This document shows positions 44,650 to 55,849 of a stretch of DNA of 64,000 nucleotides, in pieces. The notes beneath the pieces are model-generated. The model saw nothing but the letters and a program-made list of their open reading frames with translations, was not told the origin of the DNA and searched no databases. The translations under genes were made by a program, and so were the position numbers. The stretch is from Vitrella brassicaformis (taxonomy: Eukaryota; Sar; Vitrellaceae), in the NCBI GenBank assembly GCA_001179505.1, contig CDMY01000356.1, forward strand, positions 297,836 through 361,835, written 5' to 3'. Positions within the stretch are counted from its first letter, which is position 1; each line of letters starts with the position of its first letter.

Positions 44650-45714
44650 CTACTCCACCTTGGACTCGCACGTGTAGTCTGGGAAGTCCGGGGTTTTCTT
44701 CCACTCGCCCGTCCTGTTGAGGTCCTTGCCGTCGTGGCCCTCCGGGTAGTCGTAGTAGGCCATCGTGAGAGGCTGAAGCTTGAAAGGGTCGAAGTTGTAC
44801 TTGGGCCCTTTAACCCGAGCAGTCATGTCGACGCACTTGTCCAGCAGCACCCTTGAGTGTGTGTGGGTCCACCCTACAGAACTGCCAAATTTCTTGTGCA
44901 TCACTTCGCCCTGGGTGAAGGTGACGGTGTGTGGCTTGAGGCCCGCCTCGTCGCTGTGGATCTTGAAGGACCGCAGAGCGCACTTGCTGTCCTTGAAGGG
45001 GTTGGTTAAGGGGTTGCAGGGGTTGGTGGTCAGGTGCGCAGTGCACTGGAAATCAGTGAGGATGTACCTAGGCACCGCCATATGCGCGTATGTATACCCT
45101 GCGTGTCTGTCTCTCCATGTGTGTCTCTGTGTGTGTCTGTGTAGGATGCCGTAGTTACTCGATTGGCTCTTTGCCGGGCCCGGCCTGGCGAATGAGCGTC
45201 ATCTCTTCCTTGTTGGGGCAGCCCAGCCAGCACCGGCCGTCGTAGTACCGGTGCAGGCACATGCCTTCCGGCGGCGTGTGGCTCAGCTTGGATTCGAGCC
45301 AGTCCTTGAAGGACTCGAGGAAGACTGCGTATCCACGTACAGTAACCACATACACACACACACAGGCACAGAGGAACAATCAATCGCACGTGTGGGGGCA
45401 CATCCAAGCAACGCATTCGTGAGCTGATGACGGCGCACTGGATCACCTGGCCGGTCGTCTGAGCGTCCTCTCACAAAAAGCCCCCGTGTCGCCGTCTGTT
45501 TGTCTGCCTGCAGGAACAGTCGCCCAGCACGGATCCGTCTGCACTTGCAAAGTGTGCCGGTGCGTGTTTTTCTGCGATTGTGGGGATGGTGTGTGTGTGT
45601 GTGCGTCACAATGAGGAGCTCCGTGGATACAAACGTCCCAAGGGACAGCAAGACCCCCAGCACCATCACCACGGGCATCGCCATCATGGAGTTGATGAGT
45701 GTGGGCGATTGCAT
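44650..45714 (-). CDS. Hypothetical secreted or signal-anchored Cys-containing protein
   Basis: Three exons fit in phase on the minus strand. Exon 1 begins at ATG 45714 (MQSPTLINSMMAMPVVMVLG, followed by VLLSLGTFVSTELLI), a strong signal peptide or signal anchor. It then runs through a His/Thr run encoded by a CA repeat to a basic region (RGRSDDRP). Exon 2 gives FLESFKDWLESKLSHTPPEG with MCLHRYYDGRCWLGCPNKEE. Exon 3, after an intron ending gcctag at about 45066, gives YILTDFQCTAHLTTNPCNPL, a segment with VTFTQGEVMHKKFGSSVGWT, and ends DYTCESKVE at 44650. The protein is about 270 residues with several cysteines. I recognise no family. The frame is open upstream of 45714 to 46011, so a longer start is possible. 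Likely in the secretory pathway. Confidence 0.58.
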
Positions 45715-46534
45715 GCGAACTTGCAATGAATGATAGTCCGGGCCGAAGACACCTCGCCGGAACATCCAAGCTCGCAAAAGGTCGTTCGTTCGTTCGTTAA
45801 CCTCACGGGGACCAAAAGGTCGGAAGAGGAAGGAGACTCCCGGTGGAGCACCTGTAGACGCACACAATGGACAGATCAGATCTGCCGGCGAACGAGGCGA
45901 CATACGCACAACGTGAGCGCAGCATGGAGGCATCCACGTTGCCTTCTTTATGGATCTCCCGACATGGGCTTGAGCAGTTTCCTCCGAGGGAATCTCCTTT
46001 TCCTCAACCAAGGCGACAACATCGAGGAAAAGGTCATGACACTATAGGTTGCCTCACTGATCTGATTGTGATTGGTCGTCGTACTTGTGCTAATGCTTTT
46101 CGTCTCTCAGGAAAAGGTCAAGGTGGGTGGCCGGCCGGGTGGTGGACAGCGCACAAGATTCTTCTGAAGCCAGTGAGGTGACGTGGTGCCTTTAGGCATG
46201 GGGTGGTGTCACTGAGAAAGCTTCGACGACATTCCAAAGCAAGAAACTCACGACGCGGCACGACACCCTGGCAATAGTGGGTCGGCTCGGCGAGCAAGAG
46301 GGCAAGATGCTCATCACGAGCCAATTCGCGCCAGGACTCACGATGTTGGAGCTCGGTGCAGCTTTTTCTGGAGTTGGATATGGAGCTGCGGGACTGATCA
46401 CAGCATGGCGGGGGCGATGAAAGTGCCTGGGGGTGGTTTGTGGTTGTCTGTCTATGGCCGTCGGCTGGCCACCCACAAGATGGAGACCGGACTGAGGCGG
46501 CCCTTCCTCTCGGCGGCTCGGTGGGCGTCCGGCC
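45715..46534. other. Region between divergent genes, no firm gene
   Basis: Open frames occur on both strands (for example 46260-46400 plus), but none could be joined into a model or matched. May hold 5' exons of the small gene at 46535. Confidence 0.45.
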
Positions 46535-46944
46535 GATGCCGTCGACACATGCTGCGGATGTACTCCATTGGCGCAAGATGCAGCGACATGCCCTGCACAG
46601 ATGGCGAACCAACACGCGGGCCGCCACCGTTGCCGGAAGGTAGACGCCCCGACATCGGCAGCAACCACAGCTCAGATATTCCTGTCATTGTGTTGCAACT
46701 GCGTGTGTGTGTGCAGCGAGGCGAGGCGCGCAGAGTGTGCGGCGCTGAGTGATGAGTTGCATTCGCTGCGGCGAGCCCATCTGGAGCTGCAGGTCCGTCC
46801 GCTGGTCACGGAAACGGCATGCATGGTTGTGTCTGTCGATGTCTCCTTGTCTGTGTCTGTGTGTGTCAGGATCGCATGGCTCGTACCTCTACGAGCACAG
46901 CGGCCATCTCGTGCAAAAGCTGTCGAGGCCTCTGGCGGCTGTAG
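46535..46944 (+). CDS. Small coiled-coil protein, possibly a gene fragment
   Basis: Three exons join in phase: MPSTHAADVLHWRKMQRHAL with HRWRTNTRAATVAG, then SEARRAECAALSDELHSLRR with AHLELQ, then DRMARTSTST to a stop at 46942. The 'W..MQRHAL.RW...TR' segment resembles a single SFI1-type centrin-binding repeat, and the second exon is a coiled coil. Introns have GTAGAC/GTCCGT donors and tgtgtgtgcag or gtcag acceptors typical of this genome. The frame is open upstream, so more N-terminal sequence may exist. Short, so weakly supported. Confidence 0.38.
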
Positions 46945-47859
46945 ATAGACCTGGGGCGGACAGATAAGGTGGCGGGCGGAATGGTGGCTGAGCGAGGGCG
47001 GTGGCTGGTGACGGTGGGGTGAGGTGAGAGGGCGATGGGATGGGCTGCGTCGCTTTGCAGCACTCATGCAGGCCAGGCGCCAATTTGTTTTCCTGGACGC
47101 ATTGACGCATACGTATGTGTGACTTCTTACTTATGGATGGTGATTTCTCGCCGTGTTGGTTGCAATGGGTTCGATCAAATTGCATCTCCAAGGACCATGG
47201 ATGTGGCACACTGGCAGGGGAGGGAGGGGAGGGCGGTGGTAGGGGACGGAGGGAGAGTGTGGTTGGTAAAGGACGAGACGTGTAGAGAGAGTGTGGTGTT
47301 AGCACTTGTCAGCACTCGATAGTGCAGTAGCTCGGGGTAGCGAGTAGGAACGCGACGATGCCGGAAGAAGCACATTCAGTGATGATAGAAGTCTCACACG
47401 CAAAACTCATGCCTCGTAGATTTCGCCCGTGTAACTCTTCCCGCTCTAAGTGTGATTCGAACCTCAGACCATCTCCCTCTTCTCTATCGTCGCAGCAACG
47501 ATGCCAAGCGCTTTCCGCCCTCCTTCAGTCGCCGCCGCATCCGAGAGAAGCTCGCCGAGGTTTCGGAGAGATATAGCGCGCTTCTCTCTCTCGAATATGC
47601 GGGACGGGAGCTGTGTCTACGCTATCTCCGATCGCTCCGACGGCAGCAAGACAGCGCTCCAGCAGCAAACAGCCCAGCTTACCACCTTCGAGAAGCTTCC
47701 GAACAAGCTTATCTCTTCTACGCCAGCAGAGGAGTGCTCATCAACACCATCAACACCAGTAGACAGCACACCTGTGCAAGCAGATCCAAACAGGCTTGGT
47801 GACTCCCGTCAGCCTCAGGCAACACAGCCAAGTGTGAGCGACACAGTGTCTCGCGCAGC
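46945..47859. other. Intergenic region or 5' untranslated region
   Basis: A frame at 47452-47802 (with a basic helical RRRIREKLAEVSERYSALLS) is open and lies in the frame of the following gene but ends in TGA at 47800. It could be an upstream exon of the CCCH gene if an intron removes the stop. GGA- and TG-rich patches elsewhere. Confidence 0.45.
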
Positions 47860-49928
47860 ATGTTCCTCGAGCGGCATCAGCAGAAGCGACACCATCCCTC
47901 GTCCAGCCGCAATGGCGTGGTGCTCCCGCCGCCGCCGCCGTCTCACCCGCCCCTGCCCCTCAAGCACCCAAACCACGACCCATCGCCGCCCTACACGGGC
48001 TCTCCCGTCGGCATGTTGGACGTGTACATCAAGCAAGCGGCACCTGCGTCGCCCTACCCGATCCAGCTGTCCAGCCTCAGCACATGCAACTCGGGTCTCT
48101 CGACCAGCGATTCGTCATTCTTTGGCTCCTCAGGAGGAGACGACAGCAACGGTGGTGTCGACGAGGAGGTGCCTCTGTCCTTCCTGGTCCGGGCCGTCCA
48201 CCCCCCGCCGCCGCCGCAGCAGCTGAGCAAGTCCGCCCACCACAAGACGGCGCCGTCCCCGCACGCGCAGCCGCGCCCCAGCGTTGGGTCGACCATACCA
48301 CCTGCGTCGACATCTGCCCCGCTCCCCGACCCCAACAACAACAACACGCCCAGCAGCCCGGTGCCATCCGACAGTTCGCCGTCGGTGTACGCCCGGCTGT
48401 CGCTGCCCGGCACGCCCTTCTTGCCGGTCGTGAAGGAGGCCCCTTACGAGCCGCTGCTGACCGAGGATGTGTCGTGCACCAGCTCCAATGGACAGGCGGG
48501 CAAGCTCTCGTGGAGCCCCGCACTCAACACCACATACGCCGGCAGCGGCACTGGCAGGGCCAAGAAGGGGAGCGCCAAGCTCCCCGGCAAGGGGGAGGTT
48601 GAGGGAGGGGACCTGCCGGGCAGCGTGTCGCCCTCGGACGTGTCGCCGGGCGCATCCCCGCCATCCAAGCCCATATACGATGTACGTACGTCACGTCACT
48701 GACTGAGGCACACGGACACACTCACACACACGCAGTGCACTGCAGCCCTCGCTTCCTTCAAGTGCTAACTCATGTCATGGTGTGGTGTGTGCCTTTATGT
48801 CTGTCTCTGTCTGTGTTCAGGGCAAGGTGCCGGTGAGCCGCACGTTCATCCACTTCGATGAGCACGACGCCAAGAAGGTTGCGATAACGGGGACCACGTC
48901 GCTGACGTCATCTGGCCTGGAGTCGGCGACCAAGGGCAGCCAGCGGCGTTCGCAGTCGGTGGCGGCCAACCCGCTGTACTCGCGGCTGGGCGGCGAGTCG
49001 CTCAACATCGGTTCGCTGGGCCATGTGGAGGGCTTCCGCTGCTGCCCCAACAAACGGTGCTACTGGTTTTACACCGAGAGAGGCTGCATGCGCGGCAAGT
49101 AAGCAACCAACACTACCAAGACAAGAGGGAGGGAGGGGAAGGGAGAGGCAGACAGAAAAGACTCACACACGTCCTTGCTCATCTTGCCTGTCTGTCGCTG
49201 CCTGTCTGTCTGTCTGTGGTTAGGTTTTGCGACCACTGCCACTTGTGCCTTCCCCGTGACAAGAAGGCGCAGCGCCACAACGGTAGCCGCAGCCCGCAGC
49301 CCGCGTGCGGCCACGGGCGACACCGACACGCACACAGGCGATACACGTCAAGTGTGGCCGAGGGGCAAGTGTACAGGCAGAAGGGCGGCAAGCTCGTCAC
49401 CACCACATCCATACAGACTGAAGGAGGCAACAACACACCTGACAACGGCTCATTCGGTGAGAATAGAGACAGACAAGACACCCACAATGGGCACAAGCAG
49501 AGGGCATGTCCCATCCATGTCTGTCTGTCTGTCTGTAATCAGATGTGTCTGGCCACCAAGGTCGATCCGGTCGCCGTTCCACTCTTCCAGCCGCCATGCC
49601 GCTGCCGCCCCTGAGCAGACACGGCTCCCGCCGCAACTCGTTGCACCCGTCCGATGCAGCAGCGGGGCTGCTCTCGCCCCAGCAGGCCTTCCAGCAGCCC
49701 CTCTCGCCCTCGCCCTCATTCCCGCCGTCCCCGGCCGCATTCTCCACTGTCAGCATGCCGGTGCACGGCTACCAGGGTACCTCAAGCGAGGGACACAGCT
49801 CGCCGTCGCCCGTCTGCTCGCCGGCCCTGCCTTACACCGGGGGCCGCATAGGTGTTGTGACCAGCAGGGGCGTCGTGGGCAGCAAACCTTGCGGGGTGAT
49901 GATTGCGCTGCCGCCTGAGAGACAGTGA
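47860..49928 (+). CDS. CCCH zinc-finger (CX8CX5CX3H) RNA-binding-type protein
   Basis: Four exons in phase: 47860-48681, 48821-49098, 49224-49456 and 49543-49928. Start MFLERHQQKRHHPSSSRNGV. The first exon is Pro/Ser-rich low complexity. Exon 2 has SRTFIHFDEHDAKK and then the finger, whose Cys begin at KRCYWFYTERGC. Spacing is C-x8-C-x5-C-x3-H, the TTP/Tis11 spacing, with an extra upstream Cys pair and a CHLC end. The intron interrupts the finger between its second and third zinc ligands (GK|FCDHCHLC). The C-terminal half is Ser/Pro/Gly-rich with serine clusters. Such fingers bind single-stranded RNA, often AU-rich elements; regulation of mRNA stability is the inference. No other domain seen. 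Stop TGA at 49926. An upstream exon is possible. Confidence 0.75.
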
Positions 49929-50520
49929 ATGGATAGGATTGAGTGCATGGAAACATGGATGAGTGAGTATTGAGGGACGCTGAATGAGAGGGGGTAGTGG
50001 TGGTGGTGGTGGGTTGTGGGTATGAGTGTAGCTAGCTACGTAGCTAGGTAGGCTTCCCTATGAGAGATGAGAGAGAGAGAGGGAGAGGGGTCAGTCAGGT
50101 CTTGTAGCCTGTTTTTCAAGCACATCCATCCGTCCCTCCGTCGGCCGATCGATACATCCATCCATCCATCGGTATATATAATAAGGCTGGGCTGCTCCCT
50201 CATGGCTGGCATGGATGGCACTCAGTGGTGCTTACATACAATGCAAGTGCGTACGTTGGTGCATTCCTTCCTCCTTGCCTACTTCCTAACTTGCCTACTT
50301 ACTACTCTACTCGACCGACCGACCGATTGACGTGCAAGGGGCGACGTGACGTGTATTTTATAGCACTGACACGACACGGCAGCCGAGGGCGGGGCGCTAC
50401 ACTCTCCGCCACGCCCGTCTGCCTGTCTGCCTGTCTGTCTGTCTGCCTGCCTCTGCCTATGGTCCTGCTTGTTACCGTCGCCCTCCTGCATGTGTGTATG
50501 TATCTGTGTAGCCGTGTACG

Positions 50521-50549
50521 GGTCGGTCGGTCGGTCGGTCGGTCGGTCG
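50521..50549. repeat. (GGTC)n tetranucleotide array
   Basis: Seven tandem GGTC units in the intergenic region, just before a TG run and the assembly gap. Confidence 0.9.
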
Positions 50550-50753
50550 ATGGGTGTGTGTGTGTGTGTGTCTGACTGGTGGGTCAGTTGTTATTGAGAA
50601 TTTTCCACCTGTGTGTGTAAGGGTTGGGTTTGGCTGGGTGGGTGGGTGTTCCCATCTGTGAATAACGACACAGGCGAGTCAAGGAAGGAATGGAGTGACT
50701 GTGTGTCTGTGTGTCTATTGTGTGTCTGTGTGCGGGAGGGGGGGGGGGGGGGG

Positions 50754-51053
50754 NNNNNNNNNNNNNNNNNNNNNNNNNNNNNNNNNNNNNNNNNNNNNNN
50801 NNNNNNNNNNNNNNNNNNNNNNNNNNNNNNNNNNNNNNNNNNNNNNNNNNNNNNNNNNNNNNNNNNNNNNNNNNNNNNNNNNNNNNNNNNNNNNNNNNNN
50901 NNNNNNNNNNNNNNNNNNNNNNNNNNNNNNNNNNNNNNNNNNNNNNNNNNNNNNNNNNNNNNNNNNNNNNNNNNNNNNNNNNNNNNNNNNNNNNNNNNNN
51001 NNNNNNNNNNNNNNNNNNNNNNNNNNNNNNNNNNNNNNNNNNNNNNNNNNNNN
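50754..51053. other. Assembly gap, 300 N
   Basis: Exactly 300 unknown bases, directly preceded by a G homopolymer (50739-50753). Confidence 0.98.
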
Positions 51054-51550
51054 GAGCCTTGTCAGTCAGTCATCCATCGGTTTGACGTTTAAGCTGCTGA
51101 GGCGGACCGACATATGCATGCATGAATTCGTGCCCTCTCCCTTTTCCTTTATTGCTTTTGCTCCCGTCTGTCGCTGCCGTGGTGACTGACCGCACCGCTG
51201 GTTGGGTTGGTTTTGCCATGTGCATGTCAGTCAGTGAGTGCAGCTATCTATCTATCCTATCGATCATCCATGGCACCGGGGCGGGCAAGGCAAAGAAACG
51301 ACCGACATTCAACGCACGCGTGGGTTTGAATCAAGTTGTAGCGTAGCGTAGGTGTCGCTACCGTAATGCTACAATACATTGACAGACAATGATGGAGCCG
51401 CATCCGTGTCCGTGCCCCATGGCCCCTCCCCCCTCCCCCTCCCCCTCCCCCTACAATGACTGTAGATGGTACTCTGGATGTGGTTTTTGCATTTTTCCCC
51501 ACACGATGTGGATGAGAGAATTCGTGCACGTCGCCGTGTGCTGTGCTGTG

Positions 51551-51573
51551 GTGCGGTGCGGTGCGGTGCGGTG
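51551..51573. repeat. (GTGCG)n pentanucleotide repeat
   Basis: Four to five tandem GTGCG units within intergenic DNA. Confidence 0.8.
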
Positions 51574-52779
51574 CCGTGCGAGCGAGAGGGGAGCGGAGCG
51601 GAGCCGGTGGATTCCGCTGATGGCTGGATGTATGGATCGATGCCTCCTTTATTACCTCCCTGCTTGCTGCGTTGCGCTTTGACTGTTTGTCTGTCTGTCT
51701 GTCTGTCTGAGGAGCTGGGTGAGAGGGGCAGATAGATGATATGATTTTTGGTTCCTTGCTTCCTGTCTTGTCTTGTCTTCTCTTCTCGCCTCGCGAGCGT
51801 CCCCTCGCCCCTCGCCGTTGTGTGAGTCATGCATGTCGTTTTTGGTTTCTGCCTGTGTGTGTGTCGGTGCGGTGGGTGGGGTGGGTGTGGTGCGGTGCAT
51901 ACGGTGATTTGATTGATTGATGCTTTTGATGCGATCGATCGATGTGTGTCAGACGGTCTGTCAGCAACCCTTGTGCGGCTCGTGTCTGTCGGCATACAAC
52001 CAAACGTACATACCTACATGAGCATGAGCATGAGCTTTACCTATCGGTTTGCCCGCCCGTGTGTGTGTGTCTATATAGGTGTCTGATATCTGCGCATGGG
52101 TGTGGTGTGGTGAGATGTGGTGCTTTTTGGCCGGTCGTCAACTCAATGCATATGAACGAATGGATTGTTTGGTCAACCAACCAGCGAGAGGAGGGAGACC
52201 GATCCCATGGTTGCATATATATATATGGGTGTGTGTATGTATGTATGTGTGTTTGTCTGCCTCATGGCTGTCTCGTCTCCACTGATCTATCGCTCTACAT
52301 ACCAACCAGACACACGCACCTAAGAACCTACATGTTGTCGGTCGGTCGGGGTGCTGTGCTGCGTGTGCATGTGTGTCCCGGGGAGAGCGTTTGAGATGGA
52401 TGAGAGAGAGAGGTACCGTAGCGTGTGTGTTGCTCGATCAGATCGGCGTGTTTCTGGGACTGACTGGCTGCCAGTGAGTGACGACAGACAATGATTAATA
52501 ATATTAATGATGAGTAAGCTTGACCCATTTGTCTGTCCGCTGCAACACCACATCAAACAAGTCCCCCATCTGGCCATCAACCCAACCGACTCGCATTCAT
52601 TGGAACCATCTCGTCCGCCCATGGCCATGCATGGATGGATGGAGGCAGGCAGGCAGGCATATGTACGTCACGGACGTCTCAACGAGCAGGTCACAACAAA
52701 ACACACACAGCCAAGCTTTGTCACAGCCTGCCTTAAACCACACACCACACACGGAAATGCACCTCATGCATGGCACGCG

Positions 52780-55719
52780 TCAGTCTTCTTCCTCTTCCGC
52801 CTCATCGTCTTCCGCTTCCTGGTCCCGCTCGTCAAAACCGTTGTCGTCATGCTCCTCATCTTGATCCTCACTCCACTCCCCCTCCCCCTCGCCCCCCTCC
52901 CCATCCCCGTCATCCATGTCTTCGTCATCTCCCTCGCCGCTCTCGTCGCTCCACTGCTCGCCCACCTCGTCCTCCTCCTCCTCGTTGTCCTCGTGGGTGG
53001 CAGCGCCATTGATTTCCAGGTCCAGGTCTCGGATGAGAGAGTCGTCCAGCAAAGCTCTCCTGGCCTCTTCACCCTCCTTGTAGTCCACCAGGGCCTGACG
53101 GCGCTCCATACGCTCCTGGGCCAGGTCTGCAGACCTCCATGACATGAAGAGGGAGGGAGAGGGGCTGATGCGATGCGTGATGCATGCGTGTGCACAGCGA
53201 CTGACTGACTGCCTGACTGCCTGACTGACCCTTCTGTTGTGCGACGACGGTGCGGGTGTGGTTGAGGAGTAGGTCCAGTTTGCCGTACAGCCTGACGACC
53301 GTCGGGTGGTTAGCCGTCCGCTGCTGGATGTGCTCATACAACGAGTGAAGCATCTACACACACCCACACACCCAGGCAGGGTCAGGCAGGCAGGCAGGCA
53401 GGCAGACGGGCAAACGCACACCTGCACGTGTTCGATGTGTGTGTGCAGGTGTGTGGTCGGCTACCCACCGGTCTGCAGTGCGGCATGGTCATGAGGTAGC
53501 CCGTGTGGTTGGTGAGGATTGCACGCAGCCACTTCTGGTGCTCAAACATGCCCATCGGCTTCCTGCACACACCACAGCACAGCCACAGAGACGGGGAGGG
53601 AGGGGGGCACACACACTTCCTTTAAGTCCTTTGGTGATTGACACTTGCCTTGCCTTGCCCCCCTTGTCTGTCCGTCTGTCTATCGGCTGGTCGGCCACTT
53701 ACGCGTGGATGCGCAGGGTGATGTGTTCGAGCAGCTTGGCGACCAGGTCAGACGGTAGCTCGGCAAGAGTGGCTGCTATCACTGACAGACAGACAGACAG
53801 ACCATGATACACCAACGACACACAGGGGGCAACAGCCAGAATGGACTCGTTTCGCAGCGAGGCGCACACAGCACACGTGTGTGTGTACCAGACCAGGTTC
53901 TAGTTTGCTCCTCAGTGCTGACTCGAGCATCTGCGGATCATCCGATGTCAGCGCCTGACGCACGACACTGTAGCCAGCCAACATTGCAGCCAGCACAGAG
54001 GATTGGAAGCTAGCTTTTCTGCCCACTCCTCACCTCACCTGGCCATCGACGTGACCGCCACACGACCTTTCTTGGACTTGTTCTGCTGCAAGCAGAGCAA
54101 AGGCACACACACAGCACAGACACGTACGCAACATCGATCGCTACCTAGAGCCTCCCTCCATGGCTGCGTACCTTTGCGAGTTTGTGAGCCATAGCCTCGA
54201 GCACTTTGCCCTCCCCCTCAGTCATCTTGGCCGCCGGGCGAGACGCCCGCACGTCCAGAGGACCCAACGCCACGCCCCCACCACGCCGCCCCTTCTCACC
54301 GCCCGCGCCTGCTGCTGCCCCCTCTCCCTTTTGATCTTCCAAAGCCACGAGTGCCCTGCATGGGGCGAGAGAGACCGTCTCCCACCGGACGGCAGGCTGC
54401 TTCTGGGTGCTGGTCGTCTCCACCTTGGCATCGACACGCACCCGCTCAAACGTCGGCTGGCCCCTGAAGCCCCGCACGACGAGCATGTCCATGTGAGGCG
54501 ACTCCTGGGAGGTGAGCGACAGGTGCGTGGGGGCGTGGACGGCAATAACGCGGTCCTTCTTGTCTTGCGAGTCGCAGGAAATGTCGCTCTGCGGCGCCAG
54601 GGGCAGGAAGGACACAGAGCGCCGCTCCGTCTCTGGATGGTCGTCTTGATCTTGGTCCGCTGATACTTTCCGTCTCTTGGCTGCTTTGGTGTCGAGTGTG
54701 ATGGCGAGCCCGCCGAGCCACCAGAGGGCCACACGCCCCTGGTTGGTCAGCCCAACCACCGTGTAGTCAGCCCAAGAACGGGCCGCCTTCGCAGCAGCAG
54801 CAGCAGCCCTCTTGCGCTTCTTCTGCTGCTTAGTGCTGGCGCCGCCTTGGGCTGCCGGCTGATGCGGCTGCCCCTGCTCCACACCGCTGCTGATCGGATG
54901 CACCACCACCCGCACATCGATGATGGTCTCGTGGTCGGTCAAAACCAGTGGCGCAGTTGGCTGGTTTCTGTGCGTGTGGTCGTCGCTGCCATCATCACCA
55001 TCACTGATCCAGGGCAGCCGCCAGAGGTGGACGCTCGTGTCGGCGGCCAGGGTGAGGAGGAAGCGGTCATCGGGCGCGAAGCGGATGTGGGATACGTCGG
55101 CCTGCATGCCCGTGAACTTGGCGTCGATCCGCCGCCTCTGCCCGGCCGTGTCTTGGCTCTCATCATTGTCGAAGCTCGTGAGGTCCCACAGCTTGAGCCG
55201 CCCAGCCCCGCTGATGGAGGCCAGCTTGGTGCCGTCGTGACTGATGGCGATCCTCTTGACGGCCACCCCGTGACGCGCCACCTTGATGGTTCCCGTGGCG
55301 GCCCCGTCCCCCAGCGACCGCTCGCTGACACTGCCGTCCCCCCCACACGTGAAGAAAGACTGCTGGCCCGGGCTGACGACCATGTCGGCAATGGGGGACA
55401 AAGACTGATGGGTGGAGCCAGCCACCTCGAGCTGGAGGCCTTGGTCCTCTCTCGGCGACACATCGAACAATCGCTCCAGCCTCAGGAGGTCCCAGTAGTG
55501 TATGCACCCGTCAGAGTAGCCGATCAGCAGGCGAGAGCGGTCCGCTTGAGATCCTCCAGATGTGCCGAACTTGACGACGGAGATGCGCCTGCCGGCCTCG
55601 TGGTGCTCGTGGGAGAGAGTGCTCGTCTGGGTGTCATACGCCTTCCATCGGTTCGGCGTCGCTGCGGCCGCAAACGTCTTTCCCTCCTCATCGAAGTGAT
55701 AGATCACTGACTCGGCCAT
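52780..55719 (-). CDS. UTP5/WDR43 homologue, small-subunit processome protein
   Basis: Large first exon from MAESVIYHFDEEGKTFAAAA (55719) with WD40 blades: LLIGYSDGCIHYWDLLRLER, SFFTCGGDGSVSERSL, RIAISHDGTKLASISGAGRL with KLWDL, and FAPDDRFLLTLAADTSVHLW. A Lys/Ala-rich linker and further beta-rich sequence follow. Short exons then form a Utp12 domain: SMASSVLAAMLAGYSVVRQA with LTSDDPQMLESALRSKLEPG, then ATLAELPSDLVAKLLEHITL, HQKWLRAILTNHTGYLMT, and LHSLYEHIQQRTANHPTVVR with LYGKLDLLLNHTRTVV. The tail is extremely acidic (52780-53000). WD40 plus Utp12 plus acidic tail matches UTP5/WDR43, a t-UTP/UtpA subunit needed for rDNA transcription and 18S pre-rRNA processing in the nucleolus. An alternative start at 55806 would overlap the divergent gene's leader, so 55719 is preferred. 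Confidence 0.82.
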
Positions 55720-55849
55720 TGGCTCAGAGTAGATCACTGAATCTTGGGAGCATGTGGACGCATCAAAAGTGCGAGCTTGGCTGCGAGCTTTGCAAATTAT
55801 TTTCACTGCGTCATGGGACGCACGATACCACCCAATTCATGACCCTCTC
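55720..55849. promoter_or_regulatory. Shared upstream region of a divergent gene pair
   Basis: 130 bp between the chosen starts of UTP5 (minus) and the RRM gene (plus). Inferred bidirectional promoter linking two RNA-related genes. Confidence 0.35.

Larger units (their letters stand above)
49929..52779. other. Repeat-rich intergenic region containing an assembly gap
   Basis: 2.9 kb between convergent genes with no gene seen. Contains CATC/CGAT runs, a (GGTC)n array, (GTGCG)n, TCTG and TG repeats, and the second 300-N gap. Confidence 0.6.

Noticed and set aside
45155-45165. TAA at the end of the exon ending GKEPIE as a gene end
   Set aside because: A GTAACT donor and gcctag acceptor join it in phase to the next exon, giving one gene instead of two genes 75 bp apart.
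47160-47200. tRNA-like T-arm (GGTTCGATC inside a GCAAT/ATTGC stem)
   Set aside because: No acceptor stem, D-arm or anticodon arm could be fitted around it.
47440-47475. Second tRNA-like motif (GATTCGAAC) on the minus strand
   Set aside because: The T-stem does not pair and no cloverleaf can be drawn.
48054-48523. Minus-strand open frames under the CCCH gene
   Set aside because: Shadows of a Pro/Ser-rich exon; no splice or domain support.
54847-55710. Long plus-strand open frame opposite UTP5
   Set aside because: Antisense shadow of the GC-rich WD40 exon; its translation has no motif, while the minus strand gives clear WD40 blades.
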